A stretch of DNA of 64,000 nt. Origin: Mesostigma viride (Eukaryota > Streptophyta > Mesostigmatophyceae > Mesostigmatales > Mesostigmataceae). This document shows positions 14,501-23,811 of this stretch, one piece after another; positions within the stretch are counted from its first letter, which is position 1, and every line of letters begins with the position of its first letter. Position numbers and translations under genes: made by a program. The DNA lies in contig RPFO01000050.1 of assembly GCA_009746045.1 (NCBI GenBank), forward strand, positions 3,732,949 through 3,796,948, written 5' to 3'. Under the pieces are notes generated by a model that saw nothing but the letters and a program-made list of their open reading frames with translations, searched no databases and was not told where the DNA came from.

Positions 14501-17500
14501 GAAAGGGGAAGAACAGGATAGTCATCAATCACATGGGGTGTTTGATGGCATTGGTCACGCACGGGGTGATTGACAAGCTAGGGGTGAAGGGGCGCGGGGG
14601 ATCCTGCTCCCACTCCTCTTGAGAAAGGGGAAGAACAGGATAGTCATCAATCACATGGGGTGTTTGATGGCATTGGTCACGCACGGGGTGATTGACAAGC
14701 TAGGGGTGAAGGGGCGCGGGGGATCCTGCTCCCACTCCTCTTGAGAAAGGGGAAGAACAGGATAGTCATCAATCACAGGGGGTGTTTGATGGCATTGGTC
14801 ACGCACGGGGTGATTGACAAGCTAGGGGTGAAGGGGCGCGGGGGATCCTGCTCCCACTCCTCTTGAGAAAGGGGAAGAACAGGATAGTCATCAATCACAG
14901 GGGGTGTTTGATGGCATTGGTCACGCACGGGGTGATTGACAAGCTAGGGGTGAAGGGGCGCGGGGGATCCTGCTCCCACTCCTCTTGAGAAAGGGGAAGA
15001 ACAGGATAGTCATCAATCACAGGGGGTGTTTGATGGCATTGGTCACGCACGGGGTGATTGACAAGCTAGGGGTGAAGGGGCGCGGGGGATCCTGCTCCCA
15101 CTCCTCTTGAGAAAGGGGAAGAACAGGATAGTCATCAATCACAGGGGGTGTTTGATGGCATTGGTCACGCACGGGGTGATTGACAAGCTAGGGGTGAAGG
15201 GGCGCGGGGGATCCTGCTCCCACTCCTCTTGAGAAAGGGGAAGAACAGGATAGTCATCAATCACAGGGGGTGTTTGATGGCATTGGTCACGCACGGGGTG
15301 ATTGACAAGCTAGGGGTGAAGGGGCGCGGGGGATCCTGCTCCCACTCCTCTTGAGAAAGGGGAAGAACAGGATAGTCATCAATCACAGGGGGTGTTTGAT
15401 GGCATTGGTCACGCACGGGGTGATTGACAAGCTAGGGGTGAAGGGGCGCGGGGGATCCTGCTCCCACTCCTCTTGAGAAAGGGGAAGAACAGGATAGTCA
15501 TCAATCACAGGGGGTGTTTGATGGCATTGGTCACGCACGGGGTGATTGACAAGCTAGGGGTGAAGGGGCGCGGGGGATCCTGCTCCCACTCCTCTTGAGA
15601 AAGGGGAAGAACAGGATAGTCATCAATCACAGGGGGTGTTTGATGGCATTGGTCACGCACGGGGTGATTGACAAGCTAGGGGTGAAGGGGCGCGGGGGAT
15701 CCTGCTCCCACTCCTCTTGAGAAAGGGGAAGAACAGGATAGTCATCAATCACAGGGGGTGTTTGATGGCATTGGTCACGCACGGGGTGATTGACAAGCTA
15801 GGGGTGAAGGGGCGCGGGGGATCCTGCTCCCACTCCTCTTGAGAAAGGGGAAGAACAGGATAGTCATCAATCACAGGGGGTGTTTGATGGCATTGGTCAC
15901 GCACGGGGTGATTGACAAGCTAGGGGTGAAGGGGCGCGGGGGATCCTGCTCCCACTCCTCTTGAGAAAGGGGAAGAACAGGATAGTCATCAATCACAGGG
16001 GGTGTTTGATGGCATTGGTCACGCACGGGGTGATTGACAAGCTAGGGGTGAAGGGGCGCGGGGGATCCTGCTCCCACTCCTCTTGAGAAAGGGGAAGAAC
16101 AGGATAGTCATCAATCACAGGGGGTGTTTGATGGCATTGGTCACGCACGGGGTGATTGACAAGCTAGGGGTGAAGGGGCGCGGGGGATCCTGCTCCCACT
16201 CCTCTTGAGAAAGGGGAAGAACAGGATAGTCATCAATCACAGGGGGTGTTTGATGGCATTGGTCACGCACGGGGTGATTGACAAGCTAGGGGTGAAGGGG
16301 CGCGGGGGATCCTGCTCCCACTCCTCTTGAGAAAGGGGAAGAACAGGATAGTCATCAATCACAGGGGGTGTTTGATGGCATTGGTCACGCACGGGGTGAT
16401 TGACAAGCTAGGGGTGAAGGGGCGCGGGGGATCCTGCTCCCACTCCTCTTGAGAAAGGGGAAGAACAGGATAGTCATCAATCACAGGGGGTGTTTGATGG
16501 CATTGGTCACGCACGGGGTGATTGACAAGCTAGGGGTGAAGGGGCGCGGGGGATCCTGCTCCCACTCCTCTTGAGAAAGGGGAAGAACAGGATAGTCATC
16601 AATCACAGGGGGTGTTTGATGGCATTGGTCACGCACGGGGTGATTGACAAGCTAGGGGTGAAGGGGCGCGGGGGATCCTGCTCCCACTCCTCTTGAGAAA
16701 GGGGAAGAACAGGATAGTCATCAATCACAGGGGGTGTTTGATGGCATTGGTCACGCACGGGGTGATTGACAAGCTAGGGGTGAAGGGGCGCGGGGGATCC
16801 TGCTCCCACTCCTCTTGAGAAAGGGGAAGAACAGGATAGTCATCAATCACAGGGGGTGTTTGATGGCATTGGTCACGCACGGGGTGATTGACAAGCTAGG
16901 GGTGAAGGGGCGCGGGGGATCCTGCTCCCACTCCTCTTGAGAAAGGGGAAGAACAGGATAGTCATCAATCACATGGGGTGTTTGATGGCATTGGTCACGC
17001 ACGGGGTGATTGACAAGCTAGGGGTGAAGGGGCGCGGGGGATCCTGCTCCCACTCCTCTTGAGAAAGGGGAAGAACAGGATAGTCATCAATCACAGGGGG
17101 TGTTTGATGGCATTGGTCACGCACGGGGTGATTGACAAGCTAGGGGTGAAGGGGCGCGGGGGATCCTGCTCCCACTCCTCTTGAGAAAGGGGAAGAACAG
17201 GATAGTCATCAATCACAGGGGGTGTTTGATGGCATTGGTCACGCACGGGGTGATTGACAAGCTAGGGGTGAAGGGGCGCGGGGGATCCTGCTCCCACTCC
17301 TCTTGAGAAAGGGGAAGAACAGGATAGTCATCAATCACATGGGGTGTTTGATGGCATTGGTCACGCACGGGGTGATTGACAAGCTAGGGGTGAAGGGGCG
17401 CGGGGGATCCTGCTCCCACTCCTCTTGAGAAAGGGGAAGAACAGGATAGTCATCAATCACAGGGGGTGTTTGATGGCATTGGTCACGCACGGGGTGATTG

Positions 17501-20294
17501 ACAAGCTAGGGGTGAAGGGGCGCGGGGGATCCTGCTCCCACTCCTCTTGAGAAAGGGGAAGAACAGGATAGTCATCAATCACAGGGGGTGTTTGATGGCA
17601 TTGGTCACGCACGGGGTGATTGACAAGCTAGGGGTGAAGGGGGGCGGGGGATCCTGCTCCCACTCCTCTTGAGAAAGGGGAAGAACAGGATAGTTAACTC
17701 GGGTGGATGAAGTCTTCATTGATTGTCGTGCGTTCTCTGTCACGTCGAGTCGTTTTTGCACTGGTTGTTGCCATGATGCTTACCTCCTTTCTCACCTCCT
17801 TTCCCACCTCCTTTCCCACCTCCTTTCCCACCTCCTTTCTCACCTCCTTTCCCACCTCCTTTCCCACCTCCTTTTTCATTTCCTTTCCCACCTCCTTTCC
17901 CACCTCTTCTTCCTCCTTTCGTATTCGCTGCTGTTACCTCCTGCTGATTGAACCCCCGCCCCCTCTCCTGATCCCCCCCTGGCAATCCTACTTTCTACAC
18001 ATTGTGGTTTCCTCCATGTGACTAGTATGTTGTCTCCAACCATGATGGCCGCCCCGTCCTCTCTTCTTCTCTCTCTGCTGATTGTACCCCTTCCGTCACT
18101 CCTGTGCCTTACCTCTGCCACCTTTCATCCGTGGCAGTGCCCACCCTACCACCCACCCACCTTAACTCACCCCCCATCCCCACCCTCACCCCCCCACCCC
18201 CACCCCCACCCCCACCCCCACCCCCACCCCCACCCCCACTGACACACACACACACGCACACACACACACACACACACACCACATCACCCACCACCACCAC
18301 CACCACCACCACGCACACAGGGGGGAGCCACCATCCCCTCCAGGTCATCCCAGGGCGCCGGCGGGCGTGGCCAGGGGCCCCTGTCCGACGGCATGGCTCC
18401 CAGGGACCGTGCGTCCGAACCGGTGGCATTGTTTCGCGTTTACATGCGTTTTGGGAAGCTGGCGGACGCTGCAGACCTTGCACTGGACTACCTGGATGGC
18501 TGGAGCGCACAGGTGATGCCCCTTCATAGTAGGATCATCATTCATAGTAGGATCATAGTAGGATCATCATTCATAGTAGGATCATAGTAGGATCATCATT
18601 CATAGTAGGATCATAGTAGGATCATCCTTCATAGTAGGATCATAGTAGGGTCATCATTCATAGTAGGATCATAGTAGGATCATCATTCATAGTAGGATCA
18701 TAGTAGGATCATCCTTCGTAGTAGGATCATCATTCATAGTAGGATCCTCGTGGAGCTGTGGTGAGCTATGGCGTCACGTGGCAACCACTCTGAAGCATAT
18801 CTGCAAAGCCCTACTTTTTAATGGACCTATGTTTAGACAGCTGTAGGGCGTCGCGACAGCTGGAGCTTGTAAGGCCCCTTTTGTATACCACTCTTATGAT
18901 AGTTTACCTATTTATGTCAGGTGACGTGAGGCCCAATCTACTATCGGTGCGATTAAGGAAAATTCCCTACTTTGCAATAGTCTTACTGTTTGGGCTGCTG
19001 CCATCGTAGCATGTAACTTATTAAAACTTATTGGCGCTGCCGCTCGTCGTTGCCTGTCATGAGCTACGATCGCGCTGCTGCAAGGGGATCGTGCTGCGGA
19101 GGCGCGGTTTTTCTGGCAAGGCATACTAGGGAGTGTACGGGTCATGTGGGCGCTGTTTCTGGAAAGCACTGAGCATTTCTTCCCTCGTGTACCTGCACAC
19201 ACGAACATGTAAACATGTTATTTCTGTGCCTATGCGTATATGTTCCAACTCATGCATGTTCATCAACCCTTCCCTTACACATGTACATATTACGAATCCT
19301 TGCTGGTAGCGTCTGGGCTTTCTTACTTTCTGTGCTCCGCAGAATATCAGATTTGGGCCGCTAACGTTTTCATGTTTGTTGCTTTCTGATCTGACGACAA
19401 TATCACGAATGTGCTCGTCACAAGCTGGCACTCCTACTTAAGTTCATTTTTCCCTCTTACCTTTTTTCTTTTGTCCCTTTTAAATTTAATTTCTTTGAAT
19501 TTTGCATAATATCATTTCTTTTAATTGCACATTTTCTCCATCCCGTGGTTGTGCTGGCGCCTGCAGGACGTGAGGCGACGCCAGCGCCACTGTGCCACCT
19601 GGTTCCCCTACCCCCTGCTCGCCGAGCTCGGGTCCCTGCTGGCATCTGCGTGCAACGCCGCCGCAGCAGCAGCCCCAGGTGGTGCATCCGGCGCTGCTGC
19701 AGCAGGGAATGCTCCTAGGGCAGCGCAAGGGGGAGGAGAGGATTTGCAGGAGCGTCGCCAAGGGGACGCGTTGATGTTGCAGGACAAGCTGGGCCGGCTT
19801 CGGCAGGCACTGGAGGAGCACTATCAGAAGGTGTGTGTCGTGTGTGGAGGGGGGGTGGGGGGAGAACCGGGGGGGGAGGGAGGACATGCTTGTGTGGTAG
19901 TGTTAATGTAGGGGGGGATGGGGGGCAGGGGAGTTAGCTCTAAATAGCGCCGGAACCTTTTTGCCACCTGCGGCATTAGGTCTGGAGCTATTTAGCCGGC
20001 GATAACCACTGGCCGGTACACTCAAGTTGAAGCCGGCATCAACTTGAGTGTACCGGCGAGTGGTTACCGCCGGCTAAATAGCTCCCGACCTATCGCCGCT
20101 GGTGGCAAACAGGTTCTGGTGCTATTTAGAGCTAACTAGGGGGGGAGGGGGGGAAGGGGGGTTTGTGGCTGTGTTGCTGCAGAATCGGAGTAAGTTAGAT
20201 AGAAGTTAATTGTCTCACTTCACAAAGTAAGGACATTCAGTTTTCTTACCTTATCTTTTGCTTACCAACCCCGCACCAGGGTGACCCCAGATGA
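1..20294 (+). CDS. NUP160: Nucleoporin NUP160/Nup120 homologue (3' part, 17 exons)
   Basis: Scaffold nucleoporin of the Y (Nup107-160) complex of the nuclear pore. Exons read here: 1-149 (5' incomplete), 1034-1954, 2382-2589, 3073-3872, 4619-4805, 5027-5415, 6734-6924, 7660-7751, 7986-8437, 8910-8972, 9816-10972, 11636-11747, 12273-12597, 13658-13771, 18321-18512, 19567-19830 and 20280-20294. Every junction is GT-AG and keeps phase, which supports the model strongly. Family-like segments are FWLRFSRNYAREWA (exon 3), LTLEDLQKQLLMCQARAQL (exon 11), YLLASGLFETALTLATSFF joined to ALEQVFEAMARRCCAL (exons 12-13), LRVVVAETILTVEPRMRLP then RWLVAFF (exon 14), VALFRVYMRFGKLADAADLA (exon 15) and CATWFPYPLLAELG (exon 16). 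About 1,877 codons are present, longer than usual for the family because of Gly/Ala/Ser/Asp-rich inserts, mainly in exons 4 and 11. The short last exon (GDPR-stop) is less certain; reading through exon 16 would stop near 19911. Exon 11 changes frame at a G10 tract (see findings). Confidence 0.85.
2769..2920 (+). repeat. Three-copy 55-58 bp tandem repeat in NUP160 intron 3
   Basis: Three imperfect units begin near 2769, 2824 and 2882, each starting ACCCACCRTCGGATG. They lie between the donor at 2590 and the acceptor at 3071-3072. No coding role is visible. Confidence 0.85.
3900..3962 (+). repeat. (ATT)n microsatellite
   Basis: About 21 uninterrupted ATT units shortly after the donor of the exon ending at 3872. 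The rest of this intron (3873-4618) is AT-rich for the region and includes runs of short CGTTACTCATT-like repeats near 4190-4270. Confidence 0.95.
5541..6130 (+). repeat. 59-bp x 10 minisatellite in NUP160 intron 6
   Basis: Ten near-identical head-to-tail units of 59 bp fill much of the intron between exons ending at 5415 and starting at 6734. Each unit carries TTCATGCAGGTACGATC, a potential acceptor (TGCAG) directly abutting a potential donor (GTACGA). Degenerate CCCTCAACCCT copies follow to about 6150. Confidence 0.95.
6925..7110 (+). repeat. ~90-bp tandem repeat carrying copies of the exon-7 donor
   Basis: The exon ends TGCTTTGTCCG|GTAAGG at 6924. Similar junctions, CTGCTTCACTCG|GTATGG near 7013 and CTGCTTCACTCG|GTAAGG near 7103, recur downstream. 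Between them lie repeated copies of a segment with TAAAACACCGGGCATTCG. Confidence 0.85.
7745..7920 (+). repeat. ~35-bp tandem repeat seeded by the exon-8 splice donor
   Basis: The true junction is TCTAAGCTAG|GTGAGCAA (exon end 7751). The intron that follows contains about five further imperfect copies of AAGCTAGRTRRGCAANGGCT, several keeping a usable donor such as GCTAG|GTAAGC near 7793. The repeat continues until the polypyrimidine tract of the next acceptor (7984-7985). Confidence 0.85.
11494..11560 (+). repeat. C-run and (CA)n microsatellite in NUP160 intron 11
   Basis: Mixed CCCCCACACACG and pure CA dinucleotide runs upstream of the acceptor at 11634-11635. The remainder of this intron (10973-11635) shows no further feature apart from a short CATTGGTCTGCACTTT direct repeat near 11236-11272. 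Confidence 0.9.
12571..12880 (+). repeat. Five copies of the exon-13 3' end plus splice donor
   Basis: The exon end GCGTGGTCGCTCCTGCGG...TACCTG|GTAAGG (donor 12598) is followed by four diverged copies starting near 12665, 12723, 12781 and 12839, with spacing 94, 58, 58 and 58 bp. Each copy retains CCTG|GTAAG, so each is a potential 5' splice site. Confidence 0.9.
14155..17692 (+). repeat. 122-bp x 29 minisatellite inside a NUP160 intron
   Basis: Exactly 29 head-to-tail units of 122 bp (3,538 bp) lie in the 4,549-bp intron between exons ending at 13771 and starting at 18321. Units are almost identical. One G-to-T variant (CACATGGGG instead of CACAGGGGG) marks units 4, 5, 24 and 27, and the last unit has a GGGGGGCGG variant. 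Each unit contains ATCAATCAC and, about 45 bp later, GTGATTGA, so each can form a hairpin. No long open frame runs through the array. Confidence 0.97.
17780..17913 (+). repeat. 12-bp pyrimidine minisatellite (CACCTCCTTTCC)n
   Basis: About eleven imperfect copies of a 12-bp all-pyrimidine-biased unit in the same intron as the 122-bp array. Confidence 0.9.
18180..18312 (+). repeat. (CCCCCA)n, (CA)n and (ACC)n microsatellites before an acceptor
   Basis: Three simple repeats follow one another and end 7 bp before the AG at 18319-18320, so they form or extend the polypyrimidine tract of this 3' splice site. Confidence 0.9.
18523..18750 (+). repeat. TCATAGTAGGATCATAG minisatellite
   Basis: Imperfect tandem units built from TTCATAGTAGGATCA begin 10 bp after the donor of the exon ending at 18512. 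From here to the acceptor at 19565 nothing else recognisable is seen. Confidence 0.9.
19932..20137. mobile_element. 206-bp foldback (near-palindromic) element in the last NUP160 intron
   Basis: The segment begins AGTTAGCTCTAAATAGC and ends with its reverse complement, GCTATTTAGAGCTAACT. The halves are imperfect inverted repeats nearly throughout, meeting near ACTCAAGTTGAAGCCGGC / ATCAACTTGAGT. This is the form of a foldback or MITE-type element. Flanks are G-rich and no target duplication is certain. Confidence 0.8.
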
Positions 20295-20854
20295 CTTCTT
20301 TGTGTGCATGAGCTGGCAGGACTGTTTTGTGTCTCAGGGAAGAAAGAACTCTATCCTGTGTCTATGTCGCACGCTCACGCCCCTTACTGCTACCCCAGAC
20401 GTGCTGACGCTTTGCCCTTCATTATTGTCCTTTTTTCTTATGCTCACATTCGCTGACAGGTCCTGGAGGATTCAAAAAATGACAAGCTACATAATCCGAG
20501 CAGGGCTGGTTAAAATTATGAAATAGACCGATTTACTTCATCTGAGTGATCTGACAACTAAGTACTCTGTGACCGACTGGCCGTACATGTCCGGCCCGTT
20601 CAGAATTCTTAAAGCCAGCCATTCTAGACTCAAGTTAGCAAGGAAATCACAGGGCACTGTCACTGGCAGCTCCGATTGGTCGCCGTTGCCGTTGTCTCTG
20701 CAAGCATCAGGGTTTAGGTTGGAATGTGGGGTAGGGCTATAAGCTAGTCCTCACATGGCTAAGGGTAGGGCTAGCTATCACTAGCTAGTCCTACCCCTCA
20801 CAGGACATCAGGAAACTCACTTGGTTGGAGCTGTAACAAGACTTTTTATCACTA
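20295..20854. other. Intergenic stretch after NUP160
   Basis: No gene is recognised. A small hairpin, GTAGGGCTAGC paired with GCTAGTCCTAC, lies near 20764-20797. No convincing polyadenylation signal was seen. Confidence 0.5.
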
Positions 20855-20915
20855 TTAATTAATTAACTAAGTAAGTAATTAAGAACATATCTCCATGGGG
20901 AGCATATGTAACACA
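20855..20915 (-). mobile_element. 3'-end fragment of a half-LINE/LINE (- strand)
   Basis: An ATTAATTAATTAA tail is followed by ACATATCTCCATGGGGAG and ATGTAACAC. This matches in reverse the terminal stem-loop of the other elements (for example 54735-54790). Confidence 0.55.
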
Positions 20916-20965
20916 AGTAAGTAAGTACTTGCGTCTCATGCGCAGTTTACCAAGCCACGAGGTAG

Positions 20966-21938
20966 CCATGGCTGACGGCGGAGCTCATAACTTTCACATT
21001 TGAGCAAGGGGGGTACTCAAACAAGAAAATTTACACGGCGCTGGATTCGAGTAGATCTCGCGAAAACAAGCATGTTTGCCACTGGACGCAACCCCAGGGG
21101 GTCTCTAGGTTAGAAGTTACAGAGCCTCAAAAACCGTTAACTTAAAGGGTAGGTAGGTAGGGTGCCGGGCCGTTATGGGTTGTTTACAACAAAACACTTG
21201 GATTTCTGCTAGCTCCCTGTATGGTCGGAATTTTGAAACGGTTTGACGGACAAACTGATAGCACTTGGCGAGCTGAACCCAAATCTGCAGTCAAAATTTT
21301 GGCAGGTACCATAGAGGGGGGGGGGTTGCCCGCAAGATGGTGCTGCCCCTAGGCACGGAAGTATGCTGCCGTCTGCCATCACTACAAGGCTTCGGCTATC
21401 CAGCGCCGTGCCGTGCCAGTATCGCATCGCTCCGGCCAATGACCCATTTTTAAAAACCGGAATTTTCCCATACACCAATATGCTCAAACGGTAGAGCTCG
21501 CGGAGCTGATCATTTTGCTCCCTAGGTCGACCCCTATAACCCTTGGGACCTCAGGGTTTTGCTAGGTATAGCGCCTACGTGCTAGGTAGGTAGGGTCCAA
21601 GGGCCAACTTTTGGAAAATTTCAGCGTATGTGTCTGATATTTTTGTTTTGAGTACCCCCCTTGGTTTGAGCACCGAATTTAGCCGTGAATATCACAATCG
21701 ATGCGTCTTTCTACGACGCACATGCTGATATAATTTTCCGAAGCTATTACGCAATATAGCTAGACACGAAAATGGCTGACGGCGGTATGGCTGACGGCGG
21801 AGTTCAGATCTTTTGCATCTGAGCCCCAAATTCGGTCAGACCACTCGCATTCGATGCGCTTTTCTGAGACGCACCCGCCAGTATAATCGGTTACGGCTGA
21901 AACGCAGTATTGCGGAAGTTATCACGTGACAGGCAGCT
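20966..21938 (+). repeat. Two tandem 5'-UTR monomers of half-LINE copy 1
   Basis: Monomer 1 starts near 20966 with ATGGCTGACGGCGGAGCTCA. After removing the insert at 21005-21664 it continues to about 21774. Monomer 2 starts near 21775 with ATGGCTGACGGCGG and ends at the ORF start. Both share the order GAGYTCA, TTTGAGC or TCTGAGC, a GACGCAC box and a TATAAT box. Copy 3 (- strand, upstream of 56592) has only one monomer. Confidence 0.65.
21005..21664. mobile_element. 660-bp TIR element (MITE-like) with TTTGAG target duplication
   Basis: The left end CAAGGGGGGTACTCAAAC is the inverse of the right end TTTTGAGTACCCCCCTTGG. It is flanked by direct repeats TTTGAG (20999-21004 and 21665-21670). The paralogous half-LINE copy 3 has the unoccupied site, TTTGAGCCCCGAATT, so the boundaries are supported by an empty site. 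No transposase is encoded. The superfamily is undetermined. Confidence 0.8.
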
Positions 21939-23303
21939 ATGACGACCTCTAAAGCAAAACGGGGTTTGGAAAAGGAGCTTACCGGCTCCCAGCCCAACCC
22001 GCTCGCCATCGTTCTTGCCCAGCCGCCTGGGCTCGCCAACCCACCGCCAGCAGCCCCATCGCCCAGCGCCTCGCCTGAGCCCAAGAAACCCTGCCACGAT
22101 CGCAAATGGAGCAAGTTCCTTCCCGGCGACCGACGATTCTCCTGGACCGTGTGGCAAGAATTGTCGCCGCAGGCATGCATCGAGGTTCTCCAGTTCCTCG
22201 AACAGGAGCGGAAGCTCTTCGTGCCCAAGGGGGGGGCGGCTATCGACTACAATGGAGACATGTCCTGGCTCTATGCTTTGGACGAAGTACAACAACGCCT
22301 GATTATCTTGACCAGCCAATTCCAGAGCCACCTCTCCGACCTCACCCGCACGCTCCGCACCCCAGCCCCCGCACAGCCGGCAGCCCCATCGGCTTCCTCC
22401 CTCTGCAAGGATGACCTCCGCGCAGTGCTGGAGGAGCACGTGACCTGGCCGCTGGCCGAGCAGCTGACATCGCTGAATACCACGCTCAACAAGGTCGAGG
22501 CCCGGGTCTCCAACGTGGAAACCAAGGTCGTCCACAAGCTCCAACCCCAGTTCACGGCTCTACACACCGCGGAGCAGGCTTCGGAAAAGCATGCTACACT
22601 TGTCTCTCGCCTTAACCAGGTGGAGGGAAAGTGTGGCGTGCTCCTGAAGAAGCTTGAGGCCATCACCGCCCACACCGAGGCCCTGGCCACACAGGTCCCC
22701 AAGATAGCGGAGCAGACGGCCACCATTGCATCCCAGCCACCCCGGCAGGATGCTGGCGACCTCCCGCCGCTCTCCTACGCGGACCTGCTGCGGTCAGCGA
22801 CCGCCTCCACCACCGACGCCATCGCCACAAAGCTCCAGGAGCTGGAGAACCACCGCCAGGCCCAGCAACGGGAGGTCACCGACCGCGCTCGCCGCGAGTG
22901 CCGAGTGGTGCTACGTCGCTTCCCCCAGAAGCCAGGTGAGACGTCAACCTCTCTTGCTGACGAGCTCAAGAACCAGCTTCTTACCCTCATGGGCCTGGTA
23001 GGTGAGGTAGCACTGAGCGGGTGCCACCGCCTTCCCCACTCACGGGACAAGGCGGCTCCCCCACCAGTCCTCCTCACCTTCCCCTCCCCTGAGGATAAGC
23101 AGCGGTTCCTCTCTCGTCGCAAGCGGTTGCACGACCTCACCTGGACGCTGGATGACGACCTCACCCCCGCTCAGCAACAGCAGCGACGCGACCTGTGGCC
23201 GGAATACCTCCGCCATAAGCAGGACCCCCAGAAGCCCAAGGTGTACTGGAGGGGCGGGGACCTGATGATCAACCACAAGATGTGGACGCCCCCAGCGGGC
23301 TAG
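21939..23303 (+). CDS. LINE ORF1-like RNA-binding protein (half-LINE copy 1, 454 aa)
   Basis: Probably a retroelement RNA chaperone. The N-terminus is Pro/Ala-rich with PSASPEPKK (also in the other copies). A central helical, coiled-coil-like region covers roughly residues 140-300, rich in L/E/Q/K heptads (VEARVSNVETKVVHKLQ). A C-terminal RRM-plus-CTD arrangement like L1 ORF1p follows: RRECRVVLRRFPQKPGE, LLTFPSPEDKQRFLSRR, then the acidic-to-basic CTD motif LDDDLTPAQQQQRRDLWPEY and YWRGGDLMIN. The start is the first ATG after the second 5' monomer. The frame is intact, so the copy may be recent or selected. Its relation to copies 2 and 3 is seen directly in shared motifs; function is inferred from L1 ORF1p. 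Confidence 0.75.
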   Translation: MTTSKAKRGLEKELTGSQPNPLAIVLAQPPGLANPPPAAPSPSASPEPKKPCHDRKWSKFLPGDRRFSWTVWQELSPQACIEVLQFLEQERKLFVPKGGAAIDYNGDMSWLYALDEVQQRLIILTSQFQSHLSDLTRTLRTPAPAQPAAPSASSLCKDDLRAVLEEHVTWPLAEQLTSLNTTLNKVEARVSNVETKVVHKLQPQFTALHTAEQASEKHATLVSRLNQVEGKCGVLLKKLEAITAHTEALATQVPKIAEQTATIASQPPRQDAGDLPPLSYADLLRSATASTTDAIATKLQELENHRQAQQREVTDRARRECRVVLRRFPQKPGETSTSLADELKNQLLTLMGLVGEVALSGCHRLPHSRDKAAPPPVLLTFPSPEDKQRFLSRRKRLHDLTWTLDDDLTPAQQQQRRDLWPEYLRHKQDPQKPKVYWRGGDLMINHKMWTPPAG

Positions 23304-23811
23304 AATAGCAATAGCCCTAGATTGTAACCCTTGGCGTCACTGCCGCTAAGGCAGCCATGCCTAGACTATTTGCCTAGCTGTGCCAACACACCTAGTCACG
23401 TGCCGCCAACGCACGGTCCACAACCAGCCATAGCCTAGTACAGCCATGCTACGCCCTGGCTATGTTTAGCCAAGCCATGCCTATAATGGGACCCCCCCAT
23501 GGATGTTGCATTAAGAATTTAGCCATGCTATGCCATGCAGAGAGATGCTCTCTGTCGAGAAGCCATGTCCTAGCTCTTGTATAGCCATGCTGATCTTCCT
23601 CCCTCACAGGCATGCTCCCCCCCTTACCCGGGCATAGCGTGATAGACCATGAGGGTGCAGGTGCCCTGGTGCACCTAGAGCAAGGGTAGCTTACATTCCC
23701 ACCCTTGCATGAAGCAGCCTAGGATGTATTAAAAGCCATATGCCCCTTCTCAGGGATATGCGCTACATTGACTCCCAACGGAGCGATGTTGATAATTAAT
23801 TAATTAATTAA

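Noticed and set aside
14155-17692. CRISPR-like array
   Set aside because: The 122-bp units are directly adjacent with no unique spacers, in an intron of a eukaryotic gene.
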